A DNA stretch of 64,000 nt. Origin: Malania oleifera. Taxonomy: Eukaryota > Streptophyta > Magnoliopsida > Santalales > Ximeniaceae. The stretch spans positions 69,421,823-69,485,822 of the forward strand of contig NC_080419.1 of the NCBI RefSeq assembly GCF_029873635.1, given 5' to 3'. The notes beneath the pieces are model-generated. The model was not told the origin of the DNA. It worked only from the letters and a program-made list of their open reading frames with translations, and did not search any database. Both the position numbers and the translations under genes were made by a program. Positions 1 through 10,525 of this stretch are shown here, piece after piece; within the stretch, counting starts at the first letter, position 1; each line of letters begins with the position of its first letter.

Positions 1-2
1 AT

Positions 3-440
3 TTAAACTTCTGGGAATAGTTGCAGATATTTCTGTCTGATCTATTCCTCAAGCTCCCATGAAGCCTCTTCTACTGCATGATTCCTCCATAGAACCTTTA
101 CCAGAGGAATCTTCTTATTACGTAATTCCTATTCCTTTCTATCTAGAATCTGCACTGGTACCTCCTCACAAACTAGCGAATCACTGACCTCTAACTCACC
201 ATAACTGATAATATGGGAAGGATCTAAGACGTATTTCCTCAACATAGATACGTGGAATACATCTTGTATTCTGGATAGTGTAGGTGGCAAAGCTAGACTG
301 TAAGCCACCGGCCCCACTTTCTCTAAAATCTCAAATGGACTGATAAACCTAGGGCTAAGTTTACCCTTCTTACCAAACCTCAGAACTCCTTTTAACGGAG
401 CTATCTCCAAAAATACGTGACCACCCACATCAAACTCCAA
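3..440 (-). pseudogene. Ty3 pol C-terminus: integrase tail and chromodomain
   Basis: The upstream half (440 to 132) reads through the integrase C-terminal region, with the family-typical SPFEILEKVGPVAYSLALP and DVFHVSMLRKY motifs. An in-frame TAG at 129-131 follows. The same frame then continues into a chromodomain-like segment (IPLVKVLW, then EEASWE) with another in-frame TAG, and ends at a TAA at about 3-5. Chromodomains of this kind are thought to guide integration into heterochromatin by binding histone marks. Two nonsense codons make this a pseudogene. Assignment to the chromovirus clade rests on this segment. Confidence 0.85.
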
Positions 441-449
441 ATTCCTGTG

Positions 450-1300
450 GCGATGGTCGGCATAACTCTTTTATTGGCTCTGTACTGCATTGATTTTTTC
501 CCTGATGAGCCGAACATTATCGTATGCCTGCTACACCAGCTCTGGTCCTACAACTCGCCGCTCGCCCATCTTATCCCAGTACAAAGGAAATCGACATCTC
601 CTACTGTATAGTGCCTCAAACGATGCCATGCCAATACTGGACTAGTAACTGTTATTATATGCGAACTCTACTAGCGGCATGAACTGTGCCCAGCTACCTC
701 CACAATCTAATACACACGCTCGGAGCATATCTTCTAGTATCTATATCATCCTCTCAGTCTGTCCGTCTGACAGAGGATGGAATGTCGTGCTAAATGATTA
801 CTAAGACCCCAGAGGCTCTTGCAAGCTCCTCCAAAATCGTGATGTGAAATGCAGGTCTCGGTTTGACACAATAGGCACAGGCACCCCATGAGAACGAACT
901 ATCTCCTGAACGTAAACCTTAGCTAAACGGCTGAGGGAATAGCTAATCTTGATAGGGAGAACATGGGCGGACTTAGTCAATCGGTCTACTATCACCCAAA
1001 TCGCATTTTGGCCATGCGATGTCGACGGCAACCTTGAAACAAAATCCATGGATATATGATCCCACTTCCACTCTGGGATAAACAATGGCTGCAACTGGCC
1101 TACCGGCCTCTGGTGCTCAGCTTTTACCTGCTGGCACATCAAGCACTAGGCTACATACTCAGCAATTTCTCTCTTCATACCACTCCACCAATAAAACTCT
1201 CGTAGATCTCTATACATTTTCGTACTGCCAGAATGAACCGTATACAAGGATCTGTGAGCCTCCTCTAAAATCATCCTCCTAATGTCAGCATCAGCAAGAA
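450..1300 (-). pseudogene. Ty3 integrase (zinc-binding and catalytic core)
   Basis: From 1300 downward the minus strand shows the histidine part of the HHCC zinc-binding domain (HRSLYTVHSGSTKMYRDLR), an in-frame stop at about 1145, then the cysteine pair CLMCQ. The catalytic core follows from 1142 to 801 with WDHISMDFV, the IWVIVDRLTKSAHVLP block, and VSNRD where SDRD is usual, so the second catalytic aspartate appears changed to asparagine. After 801 the reading frame shifts; the remaining core (YNNSY, then IGMASFEALY and RRCRFPLYW) continues in another frame to about 450, with several stops. The enzyme would insert element DNA into the genome; this copy is inactive. Confidence 0.87.
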
Positions 1301-1430
1301 CACACAATCTGGAACGGAACCGCAAAGCTCCGTCATCTAAAATGCAGAATTCCTCTCCTTGACCACTCTACACTCTATCCATCACCTCTACTAATTCTGG
1401 GTCTTCTTTTTGAGCAGCTTTAATTCTTTT

Positions 1431-2860
1431 CTACAGAGTTGGTTGCACCACCAAACTAGTGATACATACTGGAGTATTACTCTCTATTAACTTAATGCCG
1501 AGTCTCTCTAGATCCATCATGATCGGACGCTGGATCTCCATAGCTACCAATGCTAATACTCTAGACTTCCTGCTCAGTGCATCAGCTACCATATTTGCTT
1601 TCCCTGGGTGGTAACTGATAGTACAATCAAAATCTTTAATCAACTCTAACCACCTTCTCTGTCTTATATTCAACTCCTTCTGGGTTAAGAAATACTTTAA
1701 GCTCTTGTGGTCGGAGAAAATCTCACATTGTTCACCGTACAAATAATGCCTCCAAATTTTAAATGTGTGTACCACTGCAGCCAATTCAAGATCATGGGTA
1801 GGGTAGTTCTTTTCATATTCTTTCAACTGTCTAGATACATATGTCACCACCCTACCATATTGCATTAGTACACAGCCAAGTCCCTTCAAGGATGCATCAC
1901 TGTAGATAGTATAACCCTCACCCCCAAATGGGATGATCAATACCGGCGTTGTGACTAGCCTCTGCTTCAGCTCCCGAAAACTCCACTCACACCTATCATC
2001 CCATTCAAATCTAGCATTCTTCTTCATCAGTCGTGTCAAAGGTCCTGACAAAGCTAAGAACCCCTCGACAAAACGACGATAATAACCGTCTAACCCCAAG
2101 AAACTCCTAATCTCCTAGACGTTCCTTGGTCTAGCCCAATTCACTACTGCCTCTATCTTACTGGGATCTACAGAAATTCCTTCTCCTAAAATAACATGCC
2201 CTAAAAACACAACTTTCTCGAGCTAGAAGTCACATTTACTGAATTTTGCATACAACTTCTTTTCCTTAAGCATCTACAAAACCTGCCTCAAATGTATCCC
2301 GTGCTTCTCATAACTTCTTGAATAGACCAGTACATCATCAATAAAAACAACCACAAACTGATCTAAATATGGATGAAAAATCCTATTCATAAAATCCATA
2401 AATATCATAGGAGCATTCGTCAAACCAAATGGCATAACAAGAAACTCATGATGCCCATACCTGGTCCTAAAGGCCGTCTTTGATACATCCTCTACTCTCA
2501 CCTTTACCTAATGGTAACTTGATTTGAGGTCAATTTTAGAATATACCCGTGTACCCTGGAGCTGATCAAACAAGTCATCTATACAGGGTAGAGGATACTT
2601 GTTCTTGATAGTCACTTTATTAATCTCTCTGTAATCTATACACATCCTCATAGACCCATCTTTCTTTTTCATAAACAGTACTGGAGCTCCCCATGAAGAT
2701 ACACTAGGTCATATGAAACCCTCATCAAGCAAATCCTGCAACTAATTTTTCAGTTCTGCCAACTCTGCTGGCGCCATTCAATATGGTGCTTTAGAGATCG
2801 ACGTTGTACCTAGAAGTAGATCAATAGGGAGATCTACTTCAAAATCAGGCGGCAAACCTA
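1431..2860 (-). pseudogene. Ty3 reverse transcriptase and RNase H
   Basis: Reverse transcriptase runs from about 2860 to 2115 and RNase H from about 2099 to 1431. Visible motifs are [36 protein letters not shown] and the catalytic FIDD box in [10 protein letters not shown], followed by the connection [12 protein letters not shown]. RNase H shows [35 protein letters not shown] and VADALSRK. The longest open piece is 222 codons (1431-2099). In-frame stops interrupt the rest, for example TAG at about 2508 and TGA at about 2709. Several fit C-to-T changes of CGA or CAG codons, as expected of methylated, silenced DNA. The domain is complete in length but not translatable. Confidence 0.9.
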
Positions 2861-2861
2861 G

Positions 2862-3455
2862 TTATTCATCTGGGAACACATTCATAAATTCTTTTACCAC
2901 ATGCGTATTGATAAGCTTCAATTCATTTTCTAACATCTCCTTCACAAAAGCCACGAATCCCAGAAAGCCATTCCGGAGCAGTCTCCTCGCCTGAATAGCC
3001 GAGACCAACTGAGGTGAAGATTGCACTCGTGACCGTGTGAATCTGAATTTTGGTTTCCCTGGAGGTCTGAATATCACTTCTCTTGCACGACAATCTATAA
3101 TAGCAGAATTAGCTGCTATCCAATCCATGTTGAAAATGATATCAACCCCGTGCATATCTACCACCACCAAATCAGCAGATAAAATTCTCCCCTGAACATC
3201 AACTGGACAACCATGGAGTATCCTACTACATCTCACTACTGACTCGATCAGTGTTGCCACTAACAGTTCAACATCTAATGATTGCGTTTCTGCCCCACAT
3301 AATTTAACACACCCCAAGGACACAAACGAGTGTGTGGCACCAGAATAAAAAAGTGCAATAACTTTAAATGAAAACACATTAACAGTACCTGTCACCACAT
3401 TGTCGGCTGCCTCAGTGTCACCTGACGTCAAAGCGAAAACCCTGGCTGGGGCCAT
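2862..3455 (-). pseudogene. Ty3 aspartic protease region
   Basis: A 197-codon open frame that follows gag and precedes reverse transcriptase. It holds the retropepsin-like pattern of Ty3 elements: the active-site loop reads YSGATHSF where DSGATHSF is usual, so the catalytic aspartate is replaced by tyrosine. Downstream are the flap-region CRILHGCPVDVQG and the DIIFNMDWI motif (normally DVILGMDWL). The frame ends in the sequence leading to the RT linker (EFMNVFPDE). The protease would mature Gag-Pol in the cytoplasmic particle. The active-site change alone would inactivate it. Confidence 0.85.
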
Positions 3456-3461
3456 ATTCCT

Positions 3462-4470
3462 TTACTGGCCTCCACGTGGCGCCTGGTAACCTCCTTGTGC
3501 AAATTTAGGAGAAGGAGCAGCACCAAACTGCGTCAGACACTCCCTCATCATATGTCCTGGCTCCCTGCACCTGTAGCAAACACCTCGCCCAGCACGACAC
3601 TCCCCCAGGTGTCTCTTCCCACAAGATGGGCAAGCTGGAGATGGCTGCACACCCTGGAAATCACGATTCCCGGTCTCCTGTCTCTGGTCTCTATAATAGC
3701 CACCTCTCTTCCACGAACCATGACCGACTACTTACTCAGAACTGGAAGGTGTGGATCTCTTCTTCTGCCTCTGCTCCTTAGCCTCCAACCGCTCACCAAT
3801 TTCTGCTATAGTGGCTCTATCAACCAGCTCAGCAAAATCATGCAACTTCAATATCGATACCTGTTTGTAAATTTCTCTCCTCAAATCTCTCTCAAACTAT
3901 TGTACCTTCTTTACTTCATCTGGTATAATGTACGGGGCGAAGCAAGATAGCTCGATGAACCTCGCCGCGTACTGCTGTACTGACAGCTGTCCCTACTTCA
4001 AGTTCATGAACTCCTCAATCTTAGCCTCCCTAGAAGAGGCTGGAAAATACCTGTCGAAGAATATTTCTTTAAACCGTTCCCACGTCATCTCCACAGATAT
4101 AGTCCTCTGCTGCTCTAAAATTCTTACTGCTGACCACCATCTCTCGGCCTCTCCAATCAGTCTATATGTGGCAAACAACACTTTCTGCTCCTCTAAACAC
4201 TGCAACACTACAAATATTTTCTCTATCTCCTGCACCAAGTTTTCAGCAACTGCAGGATCTGTCCCTCCTGAGAAAGCTGGAGGACTCATCTTAATAAACT
4301 TCTCAATCGAGCTACCGTGGCCTGCCGATGGACCACCCGGTTCCTTCGAACTTCTGGTAATCTCAGCCATGACGTGCTGTGCTACGCTACGTAAGACTGC
4401 ATCTAAATCACTATCTGCAACGCCTGAGGGTCCAGCACCCTCACTCCTACTAGCGTGGACACTATTGCCA
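3462..4470 (-). pseudogene. Ty3 gag with CCHC zinc knuckle
   Basis: The capsid-type region is open from 4370 to 3993 and includes MSPPAFSGGTDP, AERWWSAVR, TWERFKEIFFDRYFP and EEFMNLKQG, typical of plant Ty3 Gag. The frame continues with stops (for example near 3900 and 3730) to a nucleocapsid part with CPSCGKRHLGEC followed by the zinc knuckle CYRCREPGHMMREC at about 3541-3582, whose CX2CX4HX4C residues are all intact. A stop at 3462-3464 separates gag from the protease frame. Gag forms the particle and binds element RNA. The opposite-strand ORF at 3928-4542 is a shadow of this gene. Confidence 0.88.
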
Positions 4471-4781
4471 CTAGGGTCCTTCCTAAAAACAAATAACTTA
4501 TCTCAGAACCCCTTTACTATACATATTATCCAACTCATATAATATTTTCTCCTAATTAATTCATCTCTCTTGATCTTAATTCAAGGTTCAATCATGTAAC
4601 CTAGATACCCCACCCGACAATAGTTTACAATGAATTTCCTAAAATTGTCACCACAGGAAAATCACACAAACCACCACGGAAGTCCTGCATCTAGACTACA
4701 AAACCAAACCTCAAATCCTCTTATCCTATACTCTGGTATTATTATTGCTGCACTCTAGAGTCTACAAAACCTAGTATCCTA

Positions 4782-4794
4782 GGCTTTGATACCA
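4782..4794 (-). promoter_or_regulatory. Primer binding site, initiator-Met tRNA type
   Basis: On the minus strand this reads TGGTATCAAAGCC, one mismatch from the plant initiator-methionine tRNA complement TGGTATCAGAGCC. It lies 3 nt beyond the LTR end (4798), as expected for a minus-strand-DNA priming site. Confidence 0.85.
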
Positions 4795-5141
4795 AATTGT
4801 AACGACCTCAAATTCCTTAACATAAAATGCAATATATTAAATGAAAAAGTCAACCCGAACCCGTGGGTCACGAGGACACCTGTCAAACACAACAGAAACC
4901 TAAGCAGCAGCAAATATAAAATCTCAATCATCCATCCATAAAGCATAATACCAGAAGCATAATACCAGAGTTATCTACATTCCCAAAATACTGTATCTAT
5001 TTACATTCCTCCAAAATATTTCAAAATACATCTAGGATCCCATAATCAAAACAATTCTGATCCTAGTACACTGCTTACCCTCCTAACGGGGTAGCTTAGT
5101 AAACTCAACGGCGGTCACGACCCGCCGGTCACTCAGGGTCT

Positions 5142-5992
5142 CCTGAAAAATATATTAAGTTTAGAGGTGAGACACTTCTCAGTAAGGGAAAATAAACTAA
5201 ATACAGTTGTGTAGCAACATGAACATTTAATGCAATTATACATATACAGTACATTTCATATATCGGTAAACATTCATCATAACATACTAAATTTTCATAT
5301 ACTTTTATATTTACTAATAAATCATAACGTACATAAAACATCTGTTATAACTTATAATACTGAAAACATACATAGGATGATTGCTAGATGATGTCATGTA
5401 TTACCCCCCAATACGGGTTGTGCAGCCCGAAGGTGGGACCCGACAATAGCTGGCCGACCACTGCCAAGCCAAAAATATCTGTAATTATGATGGGCCCGCC
5501 ACACCCTGGTCCGGACTGCCAGGTGGACGTCCACACTCTACTAAAAGCCATATCAACTATCCATCTTCCACCCTCTCGTGGAGTGGTTAGCACTAATCTG
5601 AACATAGATATTTGATTTATAGAGCTACGGTGCCGAGCTCCTAAACTGAACTAAACTAACATTTGGGTTCTGATAACATATAGTACATGGTTATATAGCA
5701 TCTTTCATAATTACGGCCTCATGCCGAACATATCATAATTACGGCCTCCTGCCGAACATATCATAATTACAGCCTTGCGCCGAAATCATACATAAATACG
5801 TCATTATGAAAATAATCATTTTATCATGTATTTGTCAGAATCATAATGTACTGTATACTTCCATAATTTCTCAAATCATACTGCATTCATATCATTATCA
5901 CATCATAATATTTCTCCATCTAAAATAATATTCATGCCACACATTTGCTGTATAAAACCATACATTGCATTTTAAAATCGTACTTTTTGGCA

Positions 5993-6060
<68 letters not shown>

Positions 6061-6365
6061 TTCAACATATTAACAGTATTTTTCTCAAACATACATTTCC
6101 TTCGTAATTTATAACTATAATACATGCTTTCTAGAAAATAACTTTTCTTATAAATAATAATATTTTGCGTGAAAAGTAACTACTTTAGTTTATTCTCTTA
6201 CCTGGCTAGTGAGAAAGTTCCTAAAATATTCTGGTCTAACCCCCGTAGAACTTCTTGATCAATACCCTGAAACTGAAAATTTTCAGTATTAAACCTCAGT
6301 ATTTTCACGTGTATATCATTTCCTATAACTATCACGAGACTAAATTTGACTTAAAAAGCCTTACC
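5142..6365 (-). other. Predicted spliced leader inside LTR (family A copy 1)
   Basis: Sense reading: donor GAG|GTAAGG at 6365/6364, acceptor TTTCAG|GGTATT at 6267/6266, exon 2 of 65 nt (6266-6202), donor CCAG|GTAAGA at 6202/6201, acceptor TTTTTCAG|GAGACC at 5143/5142. Intron 1 is 98 nt and intron 2 is 1059 nt. Intron 1 has exactly the same length in the 13250 copy. Splicing is predicted from sequence only. Confidence 0.55.
5993..6061. repeat. Compound microsatellite (TC)n(AC)n(AT)n
   Basis: A TC run, then an AC run from about 6009, then an AT run to 6061, within predicted leader intron 2 of the LTR. The AC and AT parts could adopt non-B DNA. Confidence 0.95.
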
Positions 6366-6497
6366 TCAACTCAGGGATGATTTCCAACTTGCTTTCACCA
6401 ATGATCCACTCCGGCAGATTTGGAGAGAACTTCCCCAAGAGCGTCGTGGTAACTTCGGATTGTCGATTCGGCGTAAATCTAGCCCAAAATCAATATG

Positions 6498-6498
6498 T

Positions 6499-6561
<63 letters not shown>
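6498..6561. repeat. (GA)n microsatellite in LTR leader
   Basis: About 64 nt of GA with one GAAAGA break. In the LTR sense strand it is a CT-rich tract between the TATA box (6633-6626) and the first predicted splice donor (6364). A GA tract sits at the equivalent place in the LTR at 60937-63414. Confidence 0.95.
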
Positions 6562-6564
<3 letters not shown>

Positions 6565-6625
6565 CGAAGGGGAGAGAGAGAGGAGAGGGTTTGCTTAACT
6601 ATGAAGTTGAAATTCGGATTTTTAG

Positions 6626-6633
6626 TATTTATA
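6626..6633 (-). promoter_or_regulatory. TATA box of family A LTR
   Basis: TATAAATA on the minus strand, immediately downstream of the palindrome cluster and followed by a CT-rich leader. The homologous LTR at 13250 has TATAAATA at 13601-13608 in the same context. Confidence 0.6.
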
Positions 6634-6886
6634 GAACAGGGGATTCATCGACGATCCACATCATTCGTCGACAAATCCTTTAATAATTTCATCCACAAAA
6701 TTCAGTCATTGTTGACGAAAGTCAGTCGGCTCAAAACCTCTCTCAATATTTCTCGTTGATGAAATTCAATCTTCGTTGACGAATTCTCTTCTACCCTCGT
6801 CGACGAATCCTGACTTCGTCGACGAGTCCTCTGATAATTTCCTTATCTCTTTATTATTTAAATTCCATTTTATTCGAGTTGTCACA

Positions 6887-8700
6887 GGTAGTCTAAGTAT
6901 ATATGGAATTGCAGATATGAAATATTTACCAATATTCAAAGCACACAATGCAATTTCAATATTTCTCAACTCAATGCAATTCTGTGTTTATTAGATACAC
7001 AATATATTCTACAAGGAAATTAAATCAAGCACACAGTAGAATATAATGCAGGAAATATAAATATGACACCTAATATGATATCGGGGTTTGACCAATAGCC
7101 TATGTCCCCGCCTTGGCTAACAAGCACAAGGATTACCACTATACTTGCTCACTTAAACGGGTAGAGCGGTACCAATACAAACCAGGTCAATTAGCACAGG
7201 GCTGACCTCAGCCTTTACAAACTCTCCTTGCGGGGCGGAGAAGGCCATAGGTCAAATTCATTTGGCTGACCCCAACCTGATCCTTTTGGGCTAGATCAAA
7301 CCCCCTCAGGCCACGCCTAAAATCACTCATGTTTACAATCAAATGGTACAATGAAATAGTACTTTCATGTAAAGCAGATTTGTACCCAAATACGCGCAGT
7401 CACATACACATCAATGATATGGATATGGTGTAAGCTCAGTGATGCAAGTTTTGTTCAATCTATACTCAACACAGTATAATCAGTATGATGCTCAAGAGTA
7501 TTTCAACACAAGCAACAACTTGGAATCTAAACAAGATGTCTCAATGGCACATCAATATTCCAAGTAAACTAAGCAGATAATCAAACTAGCTTCAAATAGA
7601 TTTTCCTCAATGAAAGATGCACAATATTAGTTTGAAAATACTTGCTTGTTTAAAAGAATTTTTTCACACCAAAAATCAAGCTATTGGACACTTGCAACAA
7701 AGATGCAAATATCCTAAGCTTCCTTGGTTTATCCCCACACAAGATTTATAATATGCAAATCTATGGGACAAACCTAAGCTAAACTCCCCAAAAAAAATAT
7801 CTTAATTACACAAACAAGTGGGAGTTTTTAGCAAGGTATAACAATCACAAACACACAAGAAGAACTCTCACAATCTTAGAATTTATCAAAGGAATGAAAG
7901 TTTGAGAGTATTTGGCCAAAAGATGTATTTTCAAAAGAGAGGATATTTTGGCTAATCACTTTGCTAATCTGCCATTGATCTTGCAAATGAAGTCATATTT
8001 ATAGCCAGGGGTAAAAATATAACCATTTGGGATATGATGGGAATAATTAAAAAAGTCCCAAATGATTAAAATGCAATTAGTTCGAAATAACCTTGTTTTA
8101 CCGTGGTTAAAATAATTTTAACCGGGCGAGATTCGGGTGGCTGAACCTTGGTTCGGTCGCTCGATGAGACACAGTTTAAAAAGTTCTTCAATTAATTTTG
8201 GTCGCCCGGATAAAGGTTCGGCAGCCCGAATCAAAGTCAGTAGCCAAGCTTCGTGACTTCGGGTGCCTGATTATATTTTCGGTGGCCCAAAGGCAAGTGT
8301 TCGGTCACCCGAGAAAATATTTGAACTAAAATCGTAGGGCACCTGAGTTGGTGAGCAGTCCCTTTCGAAGGGTTCGGGCGCCCGAGGAAGATGTGTGCAT
8401 TTGAGGTTTGGTCACCCGAGGGCTAGTCAACATTTTGACTTGTCAACATTAGGGTGCCCGAGGAGTTTTGTGCTCCAAGGGTTCGGTCGCCCGAGCTCTC
8501 TCAAGTTGCTTAGATTTGTTCAAATTTTTAGCACATATTTAATACTCATGTATATTATATGATGTGTGTGTGAGTGTTGGGACCTAGAGTCATACTAGGG
8601 TCTAACCTATTGCTAATTGAAATTTCTCTTGTGATGTGTGCAAGTATAAGCATGGAGGAGTTGCCATCAAAATTTTTATTTTTTATTTTCCATGTATTTT
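6887..8700 (-). repeat. Sirevirus-like LTR fragment, cut by the Ty3 element
   Basis: The minus strand is homologous to the 3' half of the LTRs at 20928-22925 and 55061-57482: it shares the block reading GTTTAAGTGAGCAAGTATAG then CCAAGGCGGGGAC (about 7150-7080), where those copies have a near-identical block before GGCCGAACCTCG. A TATAAATA box lies at 8003-7996, and a cluster of TTCGGTCGCCCGA-type motifs covers about 8125-8500 upstream of it. The 3' (U5) end is missing at the 6886/6887 junction with the Ty3 element. The 5' end is unclear; recognisable sequence fades around 8690, where the other copies have the TTTTGAT(A/T)ATGAC start region. No ORF of interest. Confidence 0.6.
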
Positions 8701-9054
8701 TCTAAATTTTTTATTGCACTAGTGAATTTGACAAGAGTTGTTTTTACTAGATAAGGTCCCAGATAAAATAAGGTGTGCAGTCAAGTTGCCACTTTACCAA
8801 AAAGCTTAAATTGTAAAGTTGTAGGCTATCAATGAATATTATGCCTCAACACTCCCCACCACAAGCAGCCCGATTACATGTGGAAAGATAAGGAAATGAT
8901 AAACACCATCCATTATGGGGACTTAGCCCATTTTAACAATCACACAACAAATGTTGACTACAAGATTAGAACCCACCATCTTCTTGCGACTATGATTCTG
9001 ATACCATTTGAAACAATCACTTAACTAATAATTTAAGTTGTTAGGTTGTGGGTC

Positions 9055-9104
<50 letters not shown>

Positions 9105-9193
9105 TGTCTTACAAGAACCCTATGCACTGAGTGTTGAGTCTAACCAGATGTTTTTACTAATAAATCCAATTGAAGCCAAGTTCCATTTGATGA

Positions 9194-9244
<51 letters not shown>

Positions 9245-10259
9245 TGTCTTAAAAGAACCCTATGCACTGAGTGTTGCGTCTAAGCAGATGTTGTTACTAC
9301 TAAATCCAATTGAAGCCAAGTTCCATGAAACATAGGACAAAGGATCTTCCATTGCATTGACAGCGTAATTCAAATATTAGTCTCCATAAATCTTCCACAA
9401 GCACATACATAAGTTGTCAAGAACATGATATGTATGTATTTGTTTTTGTGATTTAAGTAAATACATCACAATAAGAATATCTTTCGGTAGCAATTCATCA
9501 GTTGTGCATAATTAAAGGGATCCAAGCTTAATTATCCATCTCCACCTTGCTACAAAGCCAATCCAGTTTGATTTTCATGCAAAGCGTCCAGTTTGATTTT
9601 CAATGCCAACATCTTCGATCAAATGTAAAGAAAGAAAAATTTTATTTTTGTTATGCCTAAGTCAGGTTTCTTAGTTAATTAAGTTCTAGCCAAGTAGGAG
9701 TGTTTTAATAGACTACTCATGGAAAAAAAAATTTGAAAATGATGTGGAAAAAAATTCACATCAAAAGAAAATGTTCTGAAACCATTGTTAGAACAGGGGG
9801 GGGGGGGAAGTTGATGAGACTTGAATACATGTGATGAATACCAACTTAACCCAAAACATAAATCTATTGGGTCTTGAGTTTAGTTATGTATATAAGCTCC
9901 CTCTTCCACTTCATTTTTTCAAAATTCTCAACACTATTAATTAGCATCTCCATGAGAATACCTCCATGAGAATATTGTGACGGCGGAGTAAAACTTACTA
10001 AATATTTTCTTGCACATATGATACAGTTGAAAAGATCTAATATTATCAATTTGAAGAACCCTAAAAATTTAATATACCCAGTAACACAATAATATGTAAA
10101 TAGTCTATTTTATATTTGTACTTCATAGAAACAATTATCATTGCTATTTGATTACAATTAACGAGGAGTTTGGACTAGCAGTGCTACTGAATCTCAAAAT
10201 AGAACACACAAAATGTTGCATCTTAATTTCTTGACTCTATTTTCAGCCATCTCCATGAA
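8701..10259. other. Non-coding spacer with possible TRIM remnant
   Basis: No convincing gene. On the minus strand, 9006-8995 reads ATGGTATCAGAA, close to a tRNA-Met primer site, and about 140 nt further on a purine tract GTGGTGGGGAG (about 8864-8854) precedes TGTTGAGGCATAATA. Primer site, tiny internal part, purine tract and LTR start would be the layout of a TRIM-type miniature LTR element, but I could not find matching LTR copies, so this is weak. The rest is AT-rich, with a 12-G run near 9797-9808 and the AT-repeat duplication described separately. Confidence 0.35.
9057..9332. repeat. Tandem duplication of an (AT)n-led unit
   Basis: Two head-to-tail units, each an AT run of more than 40 nt (about 9058-9102 and 9197-9242) followed by about 90 nt beginning CGTGTCTTA and ending GAAGCCAAGTTCCAT. 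The units differ at a handful of bases. The short ORF across them (9046-9252) is an artefact of the AT runs. Confidence 0.9.
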
Positions 10260-10525
10260 TCAAAACCTAAACAAAGCAAAGCAGAGTTGCCGATCGCGGC
10301 GAAAAGACCAAAGCTGAATTTCGTCATCTCTCCTAAGCATGTGATTCGTGACAACCTTATTCCAGGCGAAGACCAGCATGTAGGAGGAGCTCGTCTTCCC
10401 ATTCCCCTTCTTCATATCCCACCTCTTCAAATTCACAGACACAAACTCACCCAGCACCGGGTGAACAATCATTGAAACCTCCATCCCCTTCAATTTCTTC
10501 CCGTCGTGGGAGCGTTCAAAGAGAC
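10260..10525 (-). pseudogene. B3 DNA-binding domain protein, C-terminal fragment
   Basis: About 85 codons on the minus strand, stopping at 10260. The end matches the plant B3 subfamily once called DUF313: a W-x-MKK segment, YMLVFAWNKVV, then DEIQLWSFRRDRQLCFAL just before the stop. B3 proteins of this type are nuclear DNA-binding proteins, many of unknown target. The reading frame is open upstream to 10525, where it meets the broken end of the Sirevirus-like 3' LTR, so the first part of the domain is gone. The sequence beyond the far end of that element (20538 onward) does not resume a B3 frame. The surviving piece has no stop, so the loss may be recent. Confidence 0.65.

Larger units (their letters stand above)
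1..6886 (-). mobile_element. Ty3/gypsy chromovirus (Tekay/Del-like), partial, decayed
   Basis: Read on the minus strand, the order is 5' LTR (6886-4798), primer site, gag, protease, reverse transcriptase, RNase H, integrase and a C-terminal chromodomain-like segment that ends at about position 3. That order, with integrase after RNase H, is the Ty3/gypsy order, and the chromodomain places it among chromoviruses. The polypurine tract and 3' LTR are outside the window. All ORFs carry stops or frameshifts, so the copy is dead. It borders a Sirevirus-like LTR fragment exactly at 6886/6887, so it probably inserted into that LTR; the duplicated target site cannot be checked because the other end is missing. 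Confidence 0.88.
4798..6886 (-). repeat. 5' LTR of the left Ty3 element, family A, 2089 bp
   Basis: In the sense direction it begins TGTGACAACTCG at 6886 and ends GGTCGTTACA at 4798, next to the primer site. It is homologous along its length to the solo LTR at 13250-15357. Sense order: a cluster of TCGTCGACGA palindromes (6831-6645), TATA box (6633-6626), a leader with a long GA tract, two intron-like segments, a 29-bp minisatellite (about 5790-5711), and a GC-rich box (5560-5400) shared with other Ty3 LTRs here. An ORF of about 73 codons at 5384-5605 overlaps the GC-rich box; I do not consider it coding. Confidence 0.88.

Noticed and set aside
3928..4542. 204-codon plus-strand ORF
   Set aside because: It lies antisense to the decayed Ty3 gag, whose motifs are clear on the minus strand; the plus-strand product resembles nothing.
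5384..5605. 73-codon ORF (and a plus-strand partner) in the LTR GC-rich box
   Set aside because: The box is conserved between LTRs but the frame is not kept open in the 13250 copy, so conservation is more likely at RNA or DNA level.
6645..6831. TCGTCGACGA cluster as a CRISPR-like or attachment-site array
   Set aside because: Spacing is irregular, copies are degenerate, and the same cluster occurs at the same place in related LTRs, so it is part of the LTR promoter region.
9046..9252. ORF of Ile-Tyr repeats
   Set aside because: Product of two AT microsatellites.
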